A stretch of DNA of 64,000 bases from Clostridiales bacterium UBA1775 (GTDB lineage: Bacteria > Bacillota > Clostridia > Monoglobales > Firm-18), in the NCBI GenBank assembly GCA_002314595.1, contig DCGP01000032.1:1-64000 (forward strand). The letters run 5' to 3'. Positions 36,183 to 47,555 of this stretch are shown in pieces. A program made the position numbers and the translations under genes. Positions within the stretch are counted from its first letter, which is position 1. Each line of letters opens with the position of its first letter. The notes under the pieces are model-generated. The model had not been told where the DNA came from, did not search any database, and saw only the letters and a program-made list of their open reading frames with translations.

Positions 36183-37421
36183 TTATTCGTCTATTCCTCC
36201 TAATAGGTACAATGAACCACAAACACAAATAACTGTGTTATTGTCTGCCTTATTCTTTGCAAGGCAGATGGCATCATTTACATTTGGAACAGCATAGACG
36301 TCAGTAACATATTTTTTTGCTTCATCTGCAATTGCCTGTGCAGTTGCTTTACGAGGGTTATCTGCCTCACAAGCAATAAAGGAAGAAGAAATAGGGGCAA
36401 TTGTTTCAATACATTTTGCATATTCCTTGTCCTTTAACATAGCCATAACTAATATTATGCTTTTTTCTTTAAAAAATGTTTCTAACGCATTTTTTAATGC
36501 AGTAACACCTGAATAATTATGAGCACCATCTTCTATGATAAATGGGTTTTTACTGATTATTTCAAGCCTTCCTCTGAATTTTGTCTTTGCAATACCACTT
36601 TTTATTATATCGTACTTAATACCTAATATTTTAACGGCTTCAATAGCAGAAACAGCATTTAAAACTTGGTGTTTGCCAATCATATTGATGTGGTATTTTT
36701 CACCTTTGTATTCAAAATCAGTACCATCAATGGTTTCACATAATACGCTGATGTCTTTTTTGTTTGGAATAACCAAAGGAACATTGAAAGAACTTGCAGT
36801 TTCTTTTATGACCTTAACAGCATTTTCAGGGTTGTCAGCATATGCTACAACATTACTGCCTGTTTTAATGATACCACATTTTTCAAAAGCGATTTTTTCG
36901 ATGGTATCGCCTAAATATTCGGTGTGGTCAATGCTTATGCTTGCAATAACCGAAACCTTTGGGGCAGGTATTACATTGGTTGCGTCATATCTTCCACCCA
37001 TACCAACCTCAAGCACTACAAAATCACACTTTTGCATTTCAAAATAAACCATACCGATTACTGTTACAAGCTCAAATTCCGTAGGACGAATATTATATTT
37101 TTCAATTGCCTTTTTTACAATCTCTACACAATTCACAAGGTCATTTTCAGAAATTTCACAGTTGTTAATTTGTATTCTTTCAGTAAAAGAATGAACACCG
37201 GGTGAAACATATTTTCCAACCTTGTACCCATTTTCTGCAAGTATGTCAGCAATGTAGGAGGTAGTAGACCCCTTGCCGTTTGTGCCGGCAACGTGAATAA
37301 ATTTCAATTTTTTATGGGGACTGCCTAACTTTTCTAAAAGTTCCTCTGTGGTTTCAAGTTCCAAATCAATACCAAACTTGTTGGTATCTTTAATATATTT
37401 TATTGCTTCTTCATAAATCAT
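36183..37421 (-). CDS. folC: Folylpolyglutamate synthase/dihydrofolate synthase
   Basis: A 412-residue Mur-ligase-like enzyme that adds glutamate to folates and joins dihydropteroate with glutamate. The P-loop is [11 protein letters not shown] near residue 43, followed by the omega-loop segment [14 protein letters not shown] and [24 protein letters not shown] stretch and a late ADNPRKATA are also typical. Start overlaps the valS stop by four bases, so it is translated with valS. Confidence 0.95.
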   Translation of the reverse strand: MIYEEAIKYIKDTNKFGIDLELETTEELLEKLGSPHKKLKFIHVAGTNGKGSTTSYIADILAENGYKVGKYVSPGVHSFTERIQINNCEISENDLVNCVEIVKKAIEKYNIRPTEFELVTVIGMVYFEMQKCDFVVLEVGMGGRYDATNVIPAPKVSVIASISIDHTEYLGDTIEKIAFEKCGIIKTGSNVVAYADNPENAVKVIKETASSFNVPLVIPNKKDISVLCETIDGTDFEYKGEKYHINMIGKHQVLNAVSAIEAVKILGIKYDIIKSGIAKTKFRGRLEIISKNPFIIEDGAHNYSGVTALKNALETFFKEKSIILVMAMLKDKEYAKCIETIAPISSSFIACEADNPRKATAQAIADEAKKYVTDVYAVPNVNDAICLAKNKADNNTVICVCGSLYLLGGIDE

Positions 37422-40030
37422 TTTAAGTTTTCAAGACCGGCTAATACCTTTTCAAGCATTTCACGGTACTTTTCACCCTTTTCTCTTTCTTGTTCAACAA
37501 CTTCCTTAGGAGCCTTTGCAACAAAGCCTTGGTTTGAAAGCTTGCCTTCAACACGCTTGATTTCACCTTCAAGACGCTTCTTTTCTGCAGTAAGTCTTTC
37601 AATTTCCTTTTCTTTATCTACAAGGTCGCCCTGTGGCATAAAGATTTCGGCTCTGTCAACAACAACTGAAACAGAGTTTTCAGGAATTTGGCTTCTGTCA
37701 TCAGTAATAACAACTTCACTTGCTCCTGCAAGCTTAATATAGAATGCTTCACCTAATTTAAATAGTTCAGCATCATTTGTAATAATAACAAGCTTAGCCT
37801 TCTTTGAGGGTGGAACGTTCATTTCTGCACGAAGGTTTCTAACACTCTTAATTGCATTTTTAATAATTTCTGTATTTTCCTCGTCAACAGGGAAATTAAG
37901 TTCACTTTTAGCAACGCTCCAATCAGAAATCATAATGCTCTTTTTGTCTGTAACAGGCAAATAGCTGTAAATTTCCTCTGTAATAAACGGCATAAATGGG
38001 TGTAGCAACTTTGTGATGTTTGAAAGAACGTAAATAAGAACATTTTGAGGGTTCTTGTCTGTTCCAAGCCTTGGCTTAACAAGCTCAATATACCAGTCGC
38101 AGAATTCGTCCCAAATAAAGTCATACAAGTTTTGAACAGCAATACCAAGCTCGTACTTGTCTAAGTTATCTGTTACTCTTTCAATTAACTTGTTTAATTT
38201 GCTTAATATCCATTTATCTTCAAGCTCTAATTTTTCAGGAAGTACATCACTTGCATTTTCGTCAGCATTCATAAGAACGAAACGAGAAGCATTCCAAATC
38301 TTGTTTGCAAAATTTCTGCTTGCTTCTACTCTTTCGTCATAGAATCTCATATCATTACCCGGTGAGTTACCTGTTGCAAGTGTAAATCTAAGCGCATCTG
38401 CGCCATATTTGTCAATAACTTCAAGTGGGTCAATACCATTTCCTAACGACTTACTCATTTTTCTGCCTTGACTATCACGAACAATACCGTGAATCAAAAC
38501 TGTGTCAAAGGGGCTTTTGCCCATATGTTCAACACCACTGAATATCATTCTTGCAACCCAGAAGAAAATTATATCATAGCCTGTAACAAGCACGCTTGTT
38601 GGGTAGAAATAGTCAAGCTCTTCTGTTTTGTCAGGCCAGCCAAGTGTAGCAAATGGCCACAAAGCCGATGAAAACCATGTATCAAGCACGTCATTGTCTT
38701 GGTGAACCTTTGCACCGCATTTTGGACATACTGTAATGTCTTCTTTGGAAACTGTGGTTTCACCACATTCATCACAGTAGAATGCAGGAATTCTGTGTCC
38801 CCACCACAATTGACGTGAAATACACCAATCGTGGACATTTTCCATCCAGTTAGTATATGTTTTAGTAAATCTTTCAGGTACAAATTTTGTTGTGCCGTCT
38901 TTAACAACATTAAGTGCAGGCTCTGCTAATGGTTCCATTTTAACAAACCATTGCTTTGAAGTCATAGGCTCAACAGTTGTGCCACAACGATAACATTGAC
39001 CGACATTGTGGGCATGGTCTTCAACTTTAAGAAGTAAACCAAGCTCTTCAAGGTCTTTAACAACTGCTTTTCTTGCTTCGTATCTATCCATACCTTCATA
39101 TTTGCCACCGTTTGCATTGATTGTGGCGTCATCGTTCATAATCTTGATTTGTTCAAGGTTATGACGTAAACCAACTTCAAAGTCGTTAGGGTCATGTGAA
39201 GGAGTAATTTTAACACAACCTGTACCAAAGTCCTTGTCAACATAATCGTCGGCAATAACAGGAATTTCTCTGTTCATAAGAGGAAGAATTAGGTTCTTGC
39301 CAACTAAATCCTTATATCTTTCATCGTCAGGGTTTACAGCAACTGCTGTATCGCCCATTAGCGTTTCAGGACGAGTTGTAGCAATAATTACAAAGTCGTC
39401 AGAGCCAACAATCGGATATTTAATGTGCCAGAAATGTCCCGGTTGGTCTGCATATTCAACCTCTGCATCAGAAAGTGCAGTTATACAGTGTGGGCACCAA
39501 TTGATAATTCTGTTACCTTGGTATATTAAGCCTTTGTTATAAAGGTTAACAAATACTTCTCTAACAGCCTTTGAACATCTTTCGTCCATTGTAAAGCGTT
39601 CCCTGTCCCAATCACAAGAGCTACCAAGCTTCTTTAATTGGTTAATGATATTACTGCCATATTGGTGTTTCCATTCCCAAACTCTTTCAAGGAACTTTTC
39701 TCTGCCAAGGTCATATCTTGTAAGACCTTCTTCCTTACGCAACACTTCTTCAACCTTAATTTGAGTTGCAATACCTGCATGGTCGGTACCGGGAATCCAA
39801 AGAGCCTCTTCACCTTTCATTCTGTGGTATCTAATCAAAATATCCTGCAAGGTTTCGTCAAGGGCGTGCCCCATATGAAGCTTACCTGTAACATTTGGAG
39901 GTGGAATTACAATAGTAAAAGGCTTTTTCTTAGAATTTGGTTCAGCATGAAAATAACCCTTTTCAACCCACTCATTATACAGTCTGTCTTCAACTTGTTT
40001 AGGATCGTATTTTGTGTCTAAATTTTTCAT
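37418..40030 (-). CDS. valS: Valine--tRNA ligase
   Basis: An 870-residue class I aminoacyl-tRNA synthetase. [14 protein letters not shown] carries the HIGH motif as HMGH at 52-55. The editing domain (about 180-340) contains [25 protein letters not shown] is the KMSKS loop, and a zinc-binding pair CDECGE and CPKCGA sits in the catalytic insert. A coiled-coil tail (about 800-870) is present, as in bacterial ValRS. It overlaps the upstream LTA-synthase gene by four bases. No T-box leader precedes it, so it is not under its own amino-acid-responsive control here. Confidence 0.98.
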   Translation of the reverse strand: MKNLDTKYDPKQVEDRLYNEWVEKGYFHAEPNSKKKPFTIVIPPPNVTGKLHMGHALDETLQDILIRYHRMKGEEALWIPGTDHAGIATQIKVEEVLRKEEGLTRYDLGREKFLERVWEWKHQYGSNIINQLKKLGSSCDWDRERFTMDERCSKAVREVFVNLYNKGLIYQGNRIINWCPHCITALSDAEVEYADQPGHFWHIKYPIVGSDDFVIIATTRPETLMGDTAVAVNPDDERYKDLVGKNLILPLMNREIPVIADDYVDKDFGTGCVKITPSHDPNDFEVGLRHNLEQIKIMNDDATINANGGKYEGMDRYEARKAVVKDLEELGLLLKVEDHAHNVGQCYRCGTTVEPMTSKQWFVKMEPLAEPALNVVKDGTTKFVPERFTKTYTNWMENVHDWCISRQLWWGHRIPAFYCDECGETTVSKEDITVCPKCGAKVHQDNDVLDTWFSSALWPFATLGWPDKTEELDYFYPTSVLVTGYDIIFFWVARMIFSGVEHMGKSPFDTVLIHGIVRDSQGRKMSKSLGNGIDPLEVIDKYGADALRFTLATGNSPGNDMRFYDERVEASRNFANKIWNASRFVLMNADENASDVLPEKLELEDKWILSKLNKLIERVTDNLDKYELGIAVQNLYDFIWDEFCDWYIELVKPRLGTDKNPQNVLIYVLSNITKLLHPFMPFITEEIYSYLPVTDKKSIMISDWSVAKSELNFPVDEENTEIIKNAIKSVRNLRAEMNVPPSKKAKLVIITNDAELFKLGEAFYIKLAGASEVVITDDRSQIPENSVSVVVDRAEIFMPQGDLVDKEKEIERLTAEKKRLEGEIKRVEGKLSNQGFVAKAPKEVVEQEREKGEKYREMLEKVLAGLENLK

Positions 40031-41916
40031 TTATTTTCTCCTTTGCTATCTATATGGTAATCTTTAATGTTGTAATACTGTAAGATTTTATATTCTTTTA
40101 AAAGTTCATTTGCCTTATCCGAAAGTTGGTGTTCAAACCCACCATTCACAGTACCGTTATACATTCTTGTAAGTAACGGAAGTTCTTTTTGCATATCATT
40201 TAAAAATTGATGATACCTTGTAAATGGAATTTTGGAATACTCAAATAATTTTAATGATAAATAATTTGCAGAAATCATATTCTGCTCACCGACGACTTTG
40301 GCACCAATAGATTTTTTAAACGCATCATTACCTACAATTATGTAGTCAGTTGAATATCTTTGCTTGTAGGATTCAAAGGTTGATGCAGTAATGTCATAGC
40401 CTAATTTTTCATATATTTTTTCTTCGGAGTCAAGGAATGGTAAATGGTCTCCAAAGAAAATCATAACAGTAGGTGTATCAATAGTATTTAAATATTCGTA
40501 CATAGATTTTAATAAATCATCTGCAGCCTTGATACCTCCTAAATAATTATTGATAATGTAGTATTCTTCATCAGTTAAACCATTTGATTTTTTAATATAT
40601 TCTTTGTTGTATACAAGCTCTGAACTATTGTATGAACCGTGGTTTTGAATAGTAATGGAAAAGTTAAAGTATCCGTTTTTATTATTCTTTAAATGCTTGT
40701 CATAGTCTTTGGATACCATATCAAAAAGAACAGTATCGTTGGCATAAGCACCTGTTGCATCGATGTTTGTCGGCAAATCATCACGTGATACAAATTTGTC
40801 AAATCCCATTCTTGAATATACGTTTTGCCTGTTATAAAACCAAGGGAAGCCGGGGTGCATAACTGCCGTATCATATCCCCATTCTTTAAATGTTCTTGCT
40901 AAGGAATATGTATCAGCTGTAATCAATGTCTTGTATGCAGTAGGCAACGATGAACTGATTGCCGAGGTGTTTTCACCGGTTAGAAATTCAAATTCAGTAC
41001 AGGCAGTAGCACCTGCAAAACCCGGTACGTATATTTTACCGTAACAAGACTCTGTTTCTTTTAGGAAGTTATAAAAATCATAAGGATTTTCGTCTGTAAA
41101 CTCTACATTTTTCCAATTTTGAATATCTGTGTATGCCTCACCCATTACAGCAATAATATTTGGAGCATTTTTCGGAGCAGATGGTTCACTGTATCTGCTT
41201 AGTATTTCCAATGCCTTTTCTTGCGAGTAATCCTCCGGCTTATCATAGTTCATAACCGTAGAACTGTTAATTAGTGAGTACACAAGACCTTTGCAAGAAA
41301 CTATTTCTGTTTCATGATATAGCTGCATCATCGAAAGCACATTGTTGTATATGCTTGTGTTTTTGTAAATAAAGTTATATGATACAAAGGAAATTGCTAA
41401 TGTAACAACAACACCACAAATTGAAACCAAGAAATTTGGTCGTTTGTTTTTAATAAATTTAATAACAAACCAGAATGTTAAAATACATATTAAAACAATT
41501 ATAACTGAAATTATGTCCACGGAAATATTGTATGTTCCGGATATTGCTTTGGCTTCCTCGGCAACAGAAATATCGGTTACGTTTAGTGGTTCATCTCTAA
41601 ATTTAATTTTGTAGTGGTTTATCATTAACAGTACAGAAACTATCAAATTTGTTATTACGTATGAGCAAGATATTTTGCCGAAAACAAAATATAACAGACA
41701 CATAACCAAAAATATTGGAAGTGCATTTAATAACAACACAGGTGGATACAACTGCACAAAGCACAGTCCTTGAACAAGTAACTGAATAATTACCGTTATT
41801 AGTGAAAGTATGCCAATCAATATTAACGATTTTGAAAGTGAGAACTTGCCCTTATCGTTAATAATAGACTTTATATATTCATTTAAATTTTTACATATTG
41901 ATTTTTCTTTTTGCAT
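40027..41916 (-). CDS. LTA-synthase-like sulfatase-fold enzyme
   Basis: A 629-residue protein with five N-terminal membrane helices (up to about 185) and an extracellular sulfatase-fold domain. MGEAYTD (Glu260) and the [13 protein letters not shown] stretch (Thr304 as likely nucleophile) match the LtaS core, and FFGDHLPF supplies metal ligands. Family members move glycerol phosphate from phosphatidylglycerol to a growing lipoteichoic acid or other acceptor. The GkTSDSEF motif of classical LtaS is changed to GATACTEF, so the acceptor may differ. It is co-transcribed with HAD phosphatase and valS. Confidence 0.9.
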   Translation of the reverse strand: MQKEKSICKNLNEYIKSIINDKGKFSLSKSLILIGILSLITVIIQLLVQGLCFVQLYPPVLLLNALPIFLVMCLLYFVFGKISCSYVITNLIVSVLLMINHYKIKFRDEPLNVTDISVAEEAKAISGTYNISVDIISVIIVLICILTFWFVIKFIKNKRPNFLVSICGVVVTLAISFVSYNFIYKNTSIYNNVLSMMQLYHETEIVSCKGLVYSLINSSTVMNYDKPEDYSQEKALEILSRYSEPSAPKNAPNIIAVMGEAYTDIQNWKNVEFTDENPYDFYNFLKETESCYGKIYVPGFAGATACTEFEFLTGENTSAISSSLPTAYKTLITADTYSLARTFKEWGYDTAVMHPGFPWFYNRQNVYSRMGFDKFVSRDDLPTNIDATGAYANDTVLFDMVSKDYDKHLKNNKNGYFNFSITIQNHGSYNSSELVYNKEYIKKSNGLTDEEYYIINNYLGGIKAADDLLKSMYEYLNTIDTPTVMIFFGDHLPFLDSEEKIYEKLGYDITASTFESYKQRYSTDYIIVGNDAFKKSIGAKVVGEQNMISANYLSLKLFEYSKIPFTRYHQFLNDMQKELPLLTRMYNGTVNGGFEHQLSDKANELLKEYKILQYYNIKDYHIDSKGENK

Positions 41917-41925
41917 TTGTTACCT

Positions 41926-42573
41926 CTATAAATTGCAATCTAAAATTTCTTTTGTAGTTTTGATTATTTTGTTTGGGCTACCTGCCTTTATTTCTTCCAA
42001 ATCCCTAAATCCCCAAAGGACACCCACGGTGTATAGTTCTGCATTTTTCCCTGTTTTCATATCTGTAATTGTATCACCAAAATACAGACAGTCGCTTTTA
42101 TGGTAATTTAATGTTTCAATAACTTCGTTTACAGCCTTTGGGTCAGGCTTAATAGGATAACCCTCTTTTTTGCCGAAGCATAAATCTATTAACCTATCAC
42201 CAAAAAGCGTATCGCTTATTTTTTGTGCAGTATTATGAGGCTTGTTAGAAACAATAGCAGTTTTATGACCTTGCTTTTTTAACTCTGTTAAAACCTCAAC
42301 AATGCCCTCATAGGCATTTGCCAAATATAAGAAGTTGTTGTCGTATGTAGAGTTATACTCTTTTAAAACCCGGCTGTGCAAGTTCATATCTCCGTTAACC
42401 TCTTTAATCATACGTTCTACAAGTATGCTTGCACCATCGCCGACTAATATTTTATATCTTTCAGTATCAATGGAGTCCATACCAAATTTATTAAGCGCCT
42501 TATTTGCAAAATACGCTATGGATTTTACGGAATCGACCAATGTTCCGTCCATATCAAAAATATACAAACTCAT
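41926..42573 (-). CDS. HAD-family phosphatase (phosphoglycolate phosphatase-like)
   Basis: A 215-residue HAD hydrolase. Motif I is FDMDGTLVDS near residue 5 with the nucleophile Asp, motif II is AIVSNKP, and motif IV is YFGDTITDMKTGKNA. A helical cap lies between I and II, as in Gph-like enzymes. Substrate not determinable. It is the first gene of the minus-strand run and has its own promoter. Confidence 0.88.
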   Translation of the reverse strand: MSLYIFDMDGTLVDSVKSIAYFANKALNKFGMDSIDTERYKILVGDGASILVERMIKEVNGDMNLHSRVLKEYNSTYDNNFLYLANAYEGIVEVLTELKKQGHKTAIVSNKPHNTAQKISDTLFGDRLIDLCFGKKEGYPIKPDPKAVNEVIETLNYHKSDCLYFGDTITDMKTGKNAELYTVGVLWGFRDLEEIKAGSPNKIIKTTKEILDCNL

Positions 42574-42605
42574 TATATTTCTCCTTTTAACTGCCTATCT
42601 ATAAT

Positions 42606-42634
42606 ATTTTACTACAAAAGCAAATATTAGTCAA
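42606..42634 (-). promoter_or_regulatory. Promoter of the HAD-ltaS-like-valS-folC operon
   Basis: On the minus strand TTGACT (42629-42634), 17 bases and TAAAAT (42606-42611) form a near-consensus promoter about 33 bases before the start codon. It is divergent from the rimP promoter. Confidence 0.7.
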
Positions 42635-42682
42635 TGAATTTAGGAAAAATTACTTTAATATATATAAAATATAAAAAAAGAC

Positions 42683-42711
42683 TTGATTTTTCAAAAGAAA
42701 TATGTTAAAAT
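42683..42711 (+). promoter_or_regulatory. Promoter of the rimP-nusA-infB operon
   Basis: TTGATT (42683-42688), a 17-base spacer and TAAAAT (42706-42711). It drives the long translation/transcription operon and gives a leader of about 80 bases that contains the hairpin at 42740-42766. Confidence 0.7.
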
Positions 42712-42739
42712 GTATAAAGCAGAAGAAATAGACGGTTGA

Positions 42740-42766
42740 CAAGGAGTGGGATATTCCCACTCTTTG
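42740..42766 (+). promoter_or_regulatory. Hairpin in the rimP leader
   Basis: A 12-bp stem (42740-42751 with 42755-42766, one G-T pair) closes on a TAT loop within the 5' leader of rimP. It is followed by a T-rich but interrupted stretch rather than a clean T run. This fits an attenuator or an RNA-stability element better than a full terminator; a leader structure before rimP-nusA would let NusA affect its own operon, which is inference. Confidence 0.6.
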
Positions 42767-42800
42767 TTTGTTATTTATTTGCAAAAAGCAAAGGAAGTGA

Positions 42801-43268
42801 ATGGTTTTGGTTCTATCAAAAATTGAAAAGCTTACCTACGATTATGGGTTACCTATTGCACAGGCAGAGGGGTATGAAATATACGATGTTGAGTATGTTA
42901 AAGAGGGTCCTCATTGGTTTTTACGAATTTTTATTGACCGTGAAGATGGTGTAAATGTTGACGATTGTGAAACAATCAGCAGAAATCTTGGTACAGTTTT
43001 AGATGAAAATGACTTTATCCAGACAAACTATTTTTTAGAGGTTTCTTCACCGGGCATTGAAAGAAATTTACGACAGGAAGAGCATTTCCAAAAGGCAATA
43101 GGTCAAAAAATTAAGATTAAGCTTTATCGTGCAACAGATGGTGTAAAGGAAATTGACGGAGAACTGTTAAAAGCAGATAAAAACGGCTTAATACTTAAAA
43201 CAGACAAAAAAGAAATAGAAATTGAAAATAAAAATATAGCCAAAGCAAATATTTTGTTTGAATTTTAA
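42801..43268 (+). CDS. rimP: Ribosome maturation factor RimP
   Basis: A 155-residue two-domain protein that helps assemble the 30S subunit. The N-terminal domain contains LRIFIDREDGVNVDDC, a LGTVLDE segment and FLEVSSPGIERNLR, all typical of RimP. It is the first gene of the nusA operon, as in most bacteria. The ATG follows AAGGAAG, and NusA begins 21 bases after its stop. Confidence 0.95.
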   Translation: MVLVLSKIEKLTYDYGLPIAQAEGYEIYDVEYVKEGPHWFLRIFIDREDGVNVDDCETISRNLGTVLDENDFIQTNYFLEVSSPGIERNLRQEEHFQKAIGQKIKIKLYRATDGVKEIDGELLKADKNGLILKTDKKEIEIENKNIAKANILFEF

Positions 43269-43289
43269 AAATAGGAGGAATATTGGAAA

Positions 43290-44336
43290 ATGAGTGATAA
43301 TTTTATAACACTATTAGAAGAATTTGAAAAGGAAAAGGGTATCAGCAGAGAAGTACTTATTGAAGCACTTGAAACTGCACTTGTTTCTGCATACAAGAAA
43401 AATTATGGTTCAAACTTAAATGTAAGAGTAAAAATTAGCAGAACAAACGGTGAAATGAGTGCATTTCTTGAAAAGGAAATTGTCGAAGAAGTTACAAACC
43501 AAGATACTCAAATTACTGAGAAGGACGCAAAGGCAATTGATCCAAAGCTTTCAATTGGAGATTTTGTAGAAATTGCAACTGCACCAAGGACATTTGGCAG
43601 AATTGCAGCACAAACTGCAAGACAAGTTGTAACACAACGTATCAGAGAAGCTGAAAGAGGAATGATGTACGAGCAATTTGCAGACAAGGTAAATGACATT
43701 GTTTCAGCAGTGGTACAAAGGGTTGAAAAGCGTAGTATAATGTTAAGAATTGGTAATTCTGATGCAATGCTTATGCCACAGGAACAGGTTGAAAGTGAAA
43801 ACTATGAAGTTGGCCAAAGACTTAAAATTTATGTTGTAGACGCTCAAATGACAACAAAAGGTCCACAAATTGTATTATCAAGAACACACAGTGGTCTTGT
43901 TAAAAAATTGTTTGAAATGGAAGTTCCCGAAATTTCAAGTGGTGTTGTTGAAATTAAGAGCATTTCAAGGGAAGCAGGTTCAAGAACTAAAATTGCTGTT
44001 TGGGCAAGCGACCCTAATGTTGACCCAATCGGAGCTTGTGTAGGCCCTAAGGGTGCAAGAGTTCAAGCAATTGTTGACGAACTAATGGGTGAAAAGATTG
44101 ATATTATCAAATACAGTGAAGACCCGGGCGAATTTGTTTCAGCAGCATTAGCACCAACAAAGGTTATTAAATACCAAGTTAACGAGGAAGAAAAATCTTG
44201 CGTAATCACAGTTGATGCAAACCAACTTTCATTGGCAATCGGCAAGGAAGGTCAAAATGCTCGTCTTGCAGCAAAGCTTACAGGCTGGAAGATTGATATT
44301 GTTAAAGCTGAGGACGGCGAGGCAAGTGAAGCATAA
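43290..44336 (+). CDS. nusA: Transcription termination/antitermination factor NusA
   Basis: A 348-residue protein with the NusA N-terminal RNA-polymerase-binding domain (about 1-130), an S1 domain (about 135-200) and two KH domains (about 205-345, with IGACVGPKGARVQAI and SLAIGKEGQNARLAAKLTGW). It lacks the C-terminal acidic repeats of enterobacterial NusA, as expected in Firmicutes. The stop lies ten bases beyond the GTG start of ylxR. Confidence 0.97.
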   Translation: MSDNFITLLEEFEKEKGISREVLIEALETALVSAYKKNYGSNLNVRVKISRTNGEMSAFLEKEIVEEVTNQDTQITEKDAKAIDPKLSIGDFVEIATAPRTFGRIAAQTARQVVTQRIREAERGMMYEQFADKVNDIVSAVVQRVEKRSIMLRIGNSDAMLMPQEQVESENYEVGQRLKIYVVDAQMTTKGPQIVLSRTHSGLVKKLFEMEVPEISSGVVEIKSISREAGSRTKIAVWASDPNVDPIGACVGPKGARVQAIVDELMGEKIDIIKYSEDPGEFVSAALAPTKVIKYQVNEEEKSCVITVDANQLSLAIGKEGQNARLAAKLTGWKIDIVKAEDGEASEA

Positions 44337-44607
44337 TAAGATTTATGATAACGGAAAATATGTACCTCAAAGAACCTGTATGGGTTGCAGACAAGTAATG
44401 CCAAAGTCAAGTATGATAAGGGTTACACTTAGGGACGGTGTTGTGTCGGTATGCAAAGATAGCAATGCAGATGGCAGAGGAGCATATATCTGTAAAAATA
44501 TAGAATGTATAACAAAGGCACAGAATTCAAATGGACTTCAAAGAGGGCTTAAAACAAAAGTTTCCTCGGAAATTTATGAGGAGTGTAGGAATATTGCTGG
44601 ACAGTAA
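44326..44607 (+). CDS. ylxR: YlxR-family RNA-binding protein (RnpM type)
   Basis: A 93-residue protein with PQRTCMGCRQVMPKSSMIRVT and a late GRGAYIC segment, the signatures of the YlxR family. In Firmicutes this protein binds RNA and has been reported to modulate RNase P. The GTG at 44326 overlaps the nusA end by 11 bases; longer in-frame starts would run within nusA and are not credible. Its own 3' end overlaps the next gene. Confidence 0.9.
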   Translation: MKHNKIYDNGKYVPQRTCMGCRQVMPKSSMIRVTLRDGVVSVCKDSNADGRGAYICKNIECITKAQNSNGLQRGLKTKVSSEIYEECRNIAGQ

Positions 44608-44929
44608 ATTTTACGGAATGTTAGGGCTTGCCAAAAGAGCGAGGAAGGTTGTTTCCGGAAGCGAAGGAGTAGTTTCTGAAATACAAGGTGGAAACGCCTA
44701 TATTGTATTTGTTGCAAAGGACACTTCGGAACGCTCTAAAAAGACGATTTTTGATAAATGTAGGTTTTATGATGTGAAAGCTTATACTATTGAAAACAGA
44801 GATAAATTAGGAAAAGCAATAGGACTTGAAAACTGTGTTGCCGTTGCAATAGTTGACAAAAATTTTGCCGATGGATTGGAACGTATATATAACAATAATA
44901 CGGAGGTGGCTGAAAATGGCAGCTGTTAA
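44594..44929 (+). CDS. ylxQ: L7Ae/YlxQ-family RNA-binding protein
   Basis: A 111-residue member of the L7Ae/L30e/S12e fold. [16 protein letters not shown] sits at the start and [21 protein letters not shown] follows, as in YlxQ, which is thought to bind kink-turn RNA. The start is taken as TTG 44594, with AGGAG about ten bases upstream inside ylxR. An ATG at 44576 would add six residues. The infB start lies 14 bases before its stop. Confidence 0.88.
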   Translation: MLDSKFYGMLGLAKRARKVVSGSEGVVSEIQGGNAYIVFVAKDTSERSKKTIFDKCRFYDVKAYTIENRDKLGKAIGLENCVAVAIVDKNFADGLERIYNNNTEVAENGSC

Positions 44930-47183
44930 AATTAAGATTAGTGCACTAATCAAGGATTTTAATATCGATAAAAATGAACTTTTAGAGCTTTTACAAACTT
45001 TTGGAAGTAAAGCAAAATCAACTCAAAGTTCAGTAGAAACAAAGGAGCTTGATATTATATTTGAGCATTTTACTCAAAAGTATCAGGTTGAAAATTTTGA
45101 CTTTTTAAACGCGCCGACCGAAAAGGTTGAAAAGAAGCAAGCAAGGAGCAAAAAGGCAGATAAAAAGCCGGAAGAAATTGTTGAAGAGGTTGAAGAAATA
45201 GTTGAGGATAAGCCTATCGAAAAGAAGTCAAGATATGTTGACACAAGGGCTTCAAGTGTTGACCTTGACAAGTTTGATACAGAAAAAATTGAAGAATTAG
45301 TTCCTCAAAACATTGATACAAACAAACAGGATAAAAAACAAAAAATTAAGAAAAATAAAAATGGCAACAAGTTTGATAACAAAAATGAAGTTGTTCAAAA
45401 GGAAAAGAAAGAGAAAAAAGAAGTTGAAGAAAATGTTGTTGTATATATGGGCGACGAAATTGCAGTTGGTGAATTTGCTGAAAAATTAGGCAGACCTGCA
45501 AACGAAGTTGTTAAATGCTTAATGTTGCTTGGTGTTATGGCATCAGTAAGCCAAAGCATTGACTTTGACACAGCTGCACTAATTGCAACAGAATTTAACG
45601 CAACAGTTGAAAAGGAAGTTATTGTTACAGAAGAGGATATACTTTTCAATGACGTAGAGGATACAGAAGAACAATTGCAACCACGTTCACCGGTTGTAGT
45701 AGTAATGGGACACGTTGACCATGGTAAGACAAAGCTTTTGGATAATATTAGACGTACACACGTTATTGACACAGAAGCAGGTGGTATTACTCAGCATATT
45801 GGTGCTTACAGGGTACACATTAACGACAGAGATATCACTTTCTTGGATACACCGGGACACGAAGCATTTACAGCAATGCGTATGCGTGGTGCACAGGTAA
45901 CAGATATTGCAATTTTGGTTGTTGCGGCAGATGATGGTATTATGCCTCAAACTATTGAAGCTATCAACCATGCAAAGGCAGCAAATGTAAATATTATTGT
46001 TGCAATCAACAAAATTGATAAGGAAACAGCAAATCCTGACGTTGTTAAGCAACAACTTACAGAGCATGGACTTGTTCCTGAGGAATGGGGTGGCGACACA
46101 ATCTGCGTGCCTATTTCGGCATTGCGTGGTGATAACATCGATACATTGCTTGAAATGGTGCTTTTAGTTGCAGATATGAAGGAATTAAAGGCCAACCCTA
46201 ACAGAATGGCAAAGGGTACAGTTATCGAAGCCAAGCTTGATAAGGGCAGAGGTCCTGTTGCAACAGTATTGGTACAAAACGGTACGTTAAATGTAGGTGA
46301 TGTAGTTGTTGCAGGTACAGGCGTAGGTAAAATTCGTGCTATGATTGATGATAAAGGCAAGAGGATTAAAAAGGCAGGTCCAAGCACACCGGTTGAAATT
46401 TTGGGACTTAGTGAAGTGCCTGAGGGTGGCGACACATTCCATGCAGTAGATGACGAAAGAAAAGCTCGTTCAGTTGTTGAAAAGAGAAAGCAAAAGATTA
46501 AGGACGAATATAATAAATCAACACAACAGGTAGTATCACTTGATGCGTTGTTTACTCAAATTGAACAAGGTCAAATTAAAGAACTTAATATTATCATTAA
46601 GGCAGACGTTCAAGGCTCTGTTGAGGCAATTAAGCAATCATTAGAAAAGCTTACAAATGAGGAAGTTCGCATTAGCATTATCCATGGTGGTGTTGGTACA
46701 ATTACAGAATCTGACGTTATGTTAGCATCAGCATCTAATGCAATTATAGTAGGCTTTAATGTAAGACCGGACTCTGCAACAGTTGAATCAGCAAAACGAC
46801 AAGGCGTAGATATTCGTCTATACAGAATTATTTACCAAGCAATTGAAGAAATTGAAGCAGCTATGAAGGGTATGTTAGACCCAACATACAGAGAAAATGT
46901 ATTAGGTCATGCTGAAATTCGTCAAACATACAAAATTTCCGGCATCGGTACAATCGGTGGTTGCTATGTTACAGATGGTAAAATTATCAGAAATAGTGAA
47001 GTTCGTATCGTCCGTGATGGTATCGTAATTCACGAAGGTGAAATGAGTTCATTAAAACGTTTCAAAGACGATGCAAAGGAAGTTGCTACCGGCTATGAAT
47101 GTGGTATCGGTATAGAAAGATTTAACGATATTAAAGAGGGCGACGTTATAGAATGCTTTGTTATGGAGGAAATTCCAAGATAA
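44916..47183 (+). CDS. infB: Translation initiation factor IF-2
   Basis: A 755-residue GTPase that brings fMet-tRNA to the 30S subunit. A short N-terminal region is Lys/Glu-rich (about 70-180). The G domain starts [16 protein letters not shown] with the P-loop, DTPGHEAF and NKIDK. Domains II, III and IV follow, with [12 protein letters not shown] and the tRNA-binding C2 region near the end. The ATG at 44916 follows CGGAGGTGG and lies inside ylxQ. Confidence 0.98.
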   Translation: MAAVKIKISALIKDFNIDKNELLELLQTFGSKAKSTQSSVETKELDIIFEHFTQKYQVENFDFLNAPTEKVEKKQARSKKADKKPEEIVEEVEEIVEDKPIEKKSRYVDTRASSVDLDKFDTEKIEELVPQNIDTNKQDKKQKIKKNKNGNKFDNKNEVVQKEKKEKKEVEENVVVYMGDEIAVGEFAEKLGRPANEVVKCLMLLGVMASVSQSIDFDTAALIATEFNATVEKEVIVTEEDILFNDVEDTEEQLQPRSPVVVVMGHVDHGKTKLLDNIRRTHVIDTEAGGITQHIGAYRVHINDRDITFLDTPGHEAFTAMRMRGAQVTDIAILVVAADDGIMPQTIEAINHAKAANVNIIVAINKIDKETANPDVVKQQLTEHGLVPEEWGGDTICVPISALRGDNIDTLLEMVLLVADMKELKANPNRMAKGTVIEAKLDKGRGPVATVLVQNGTLNVGDVVVAGTGVGKIRAMIDDKGKRIKKAGPSTPVEILGLSEVPEGGDTFHAVDDERKARSVVEKRKQKIKDEYNKSTQQVVSLDALFTQIEQGQIKELNIIIKADVQGSVEAIKQSLEKLTNEEVRISIIHGGVGTITESDVMLASASNAIIVGFNVRPDSATVESAKRQGVDIRLYRIIYQAIEEIEAAMKGMLDPTYRENVLGHAEIRQTYKISGIGTIGGCYVTDGKIIRNSEVRIVRDGIVIHEGEMSSLKRFKDDAKEVATGYECGIGIERFNDIKEGDVIECFVMEEIPR

Positions 47184-47198
47184 AGGAGCGAACAAACA

Positions 47199-47540
47199 AT
47201 GGCAAACAGAATTGACAGAATAAATGAAGAAGCAAAAAAAGAAATCAGCTCTATTATCAGAGATTTAAAAGACCCAAGGGTAACAAAGGGCTTGTGTAGT
47301 ATAGTTGCAGTTGATATTACAAAGGATTTAAGGTGGTGCAAGGCATACGTAAGTGTGTTAGGCAATGACGAAGTTAAAAAAGGTGCAATAGATGGCTTAA
47401 AAAGTGCATCAGGCTTTGTAAGACGTGAGCTTGCACATAGGCTTAAATTAAGATATACACCTGAAATTATTTTCACATTGGATAATTCAATTGAACATGG
47501 GGCACACATTAACCGGCTTCTTCACGATATTGAAAAATAG
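47199..47540 (+). CDS. rbfA: Ribosome-binding factor A
   Basis: A 113-residue KH-fold protein that binds 16S rRNA during 30S maturation. INEEAKKEISSIIRDLKDPRV is the family start, and the end LDNSIEHGAHINRLLHDI is typical. It follows infB by 15 bases with AAAGGAGCG upstream of the ATG. Confidence 0.96.
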   Translation: MANRIDRINEEAKKEISSIIRDLKDPRVTKGLCSIVAVDITKDLRWCKAYVSVLGNDEVKKGAIDGLKSASGFVRRELAHRLKLRYTPEIIFTLDNSIEHGAHINRLLHDIEK

Positions 47541-47555
47541 ATAAACGGTGATATT

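Noticed and set aside
36535..37047. Plus-strand reading frame of 170 codons opposite folC
   Set aside because: It is antisense to the well-supported folC gene and has no ribosome site or recognisable motif.
40031..40130. T-box leader before valS
   Set aside because: valS overlaps the upstream LTA-synthase-like gene by four bases, so there is no leader and no T-box or terminator pair.
45395..46435. Minus-strand reading frames opposite infB
   Set aside because: Antisense to infB; the proteins are Ser/Thr-rich shadows of a Lys/Glu-rich coding strand.
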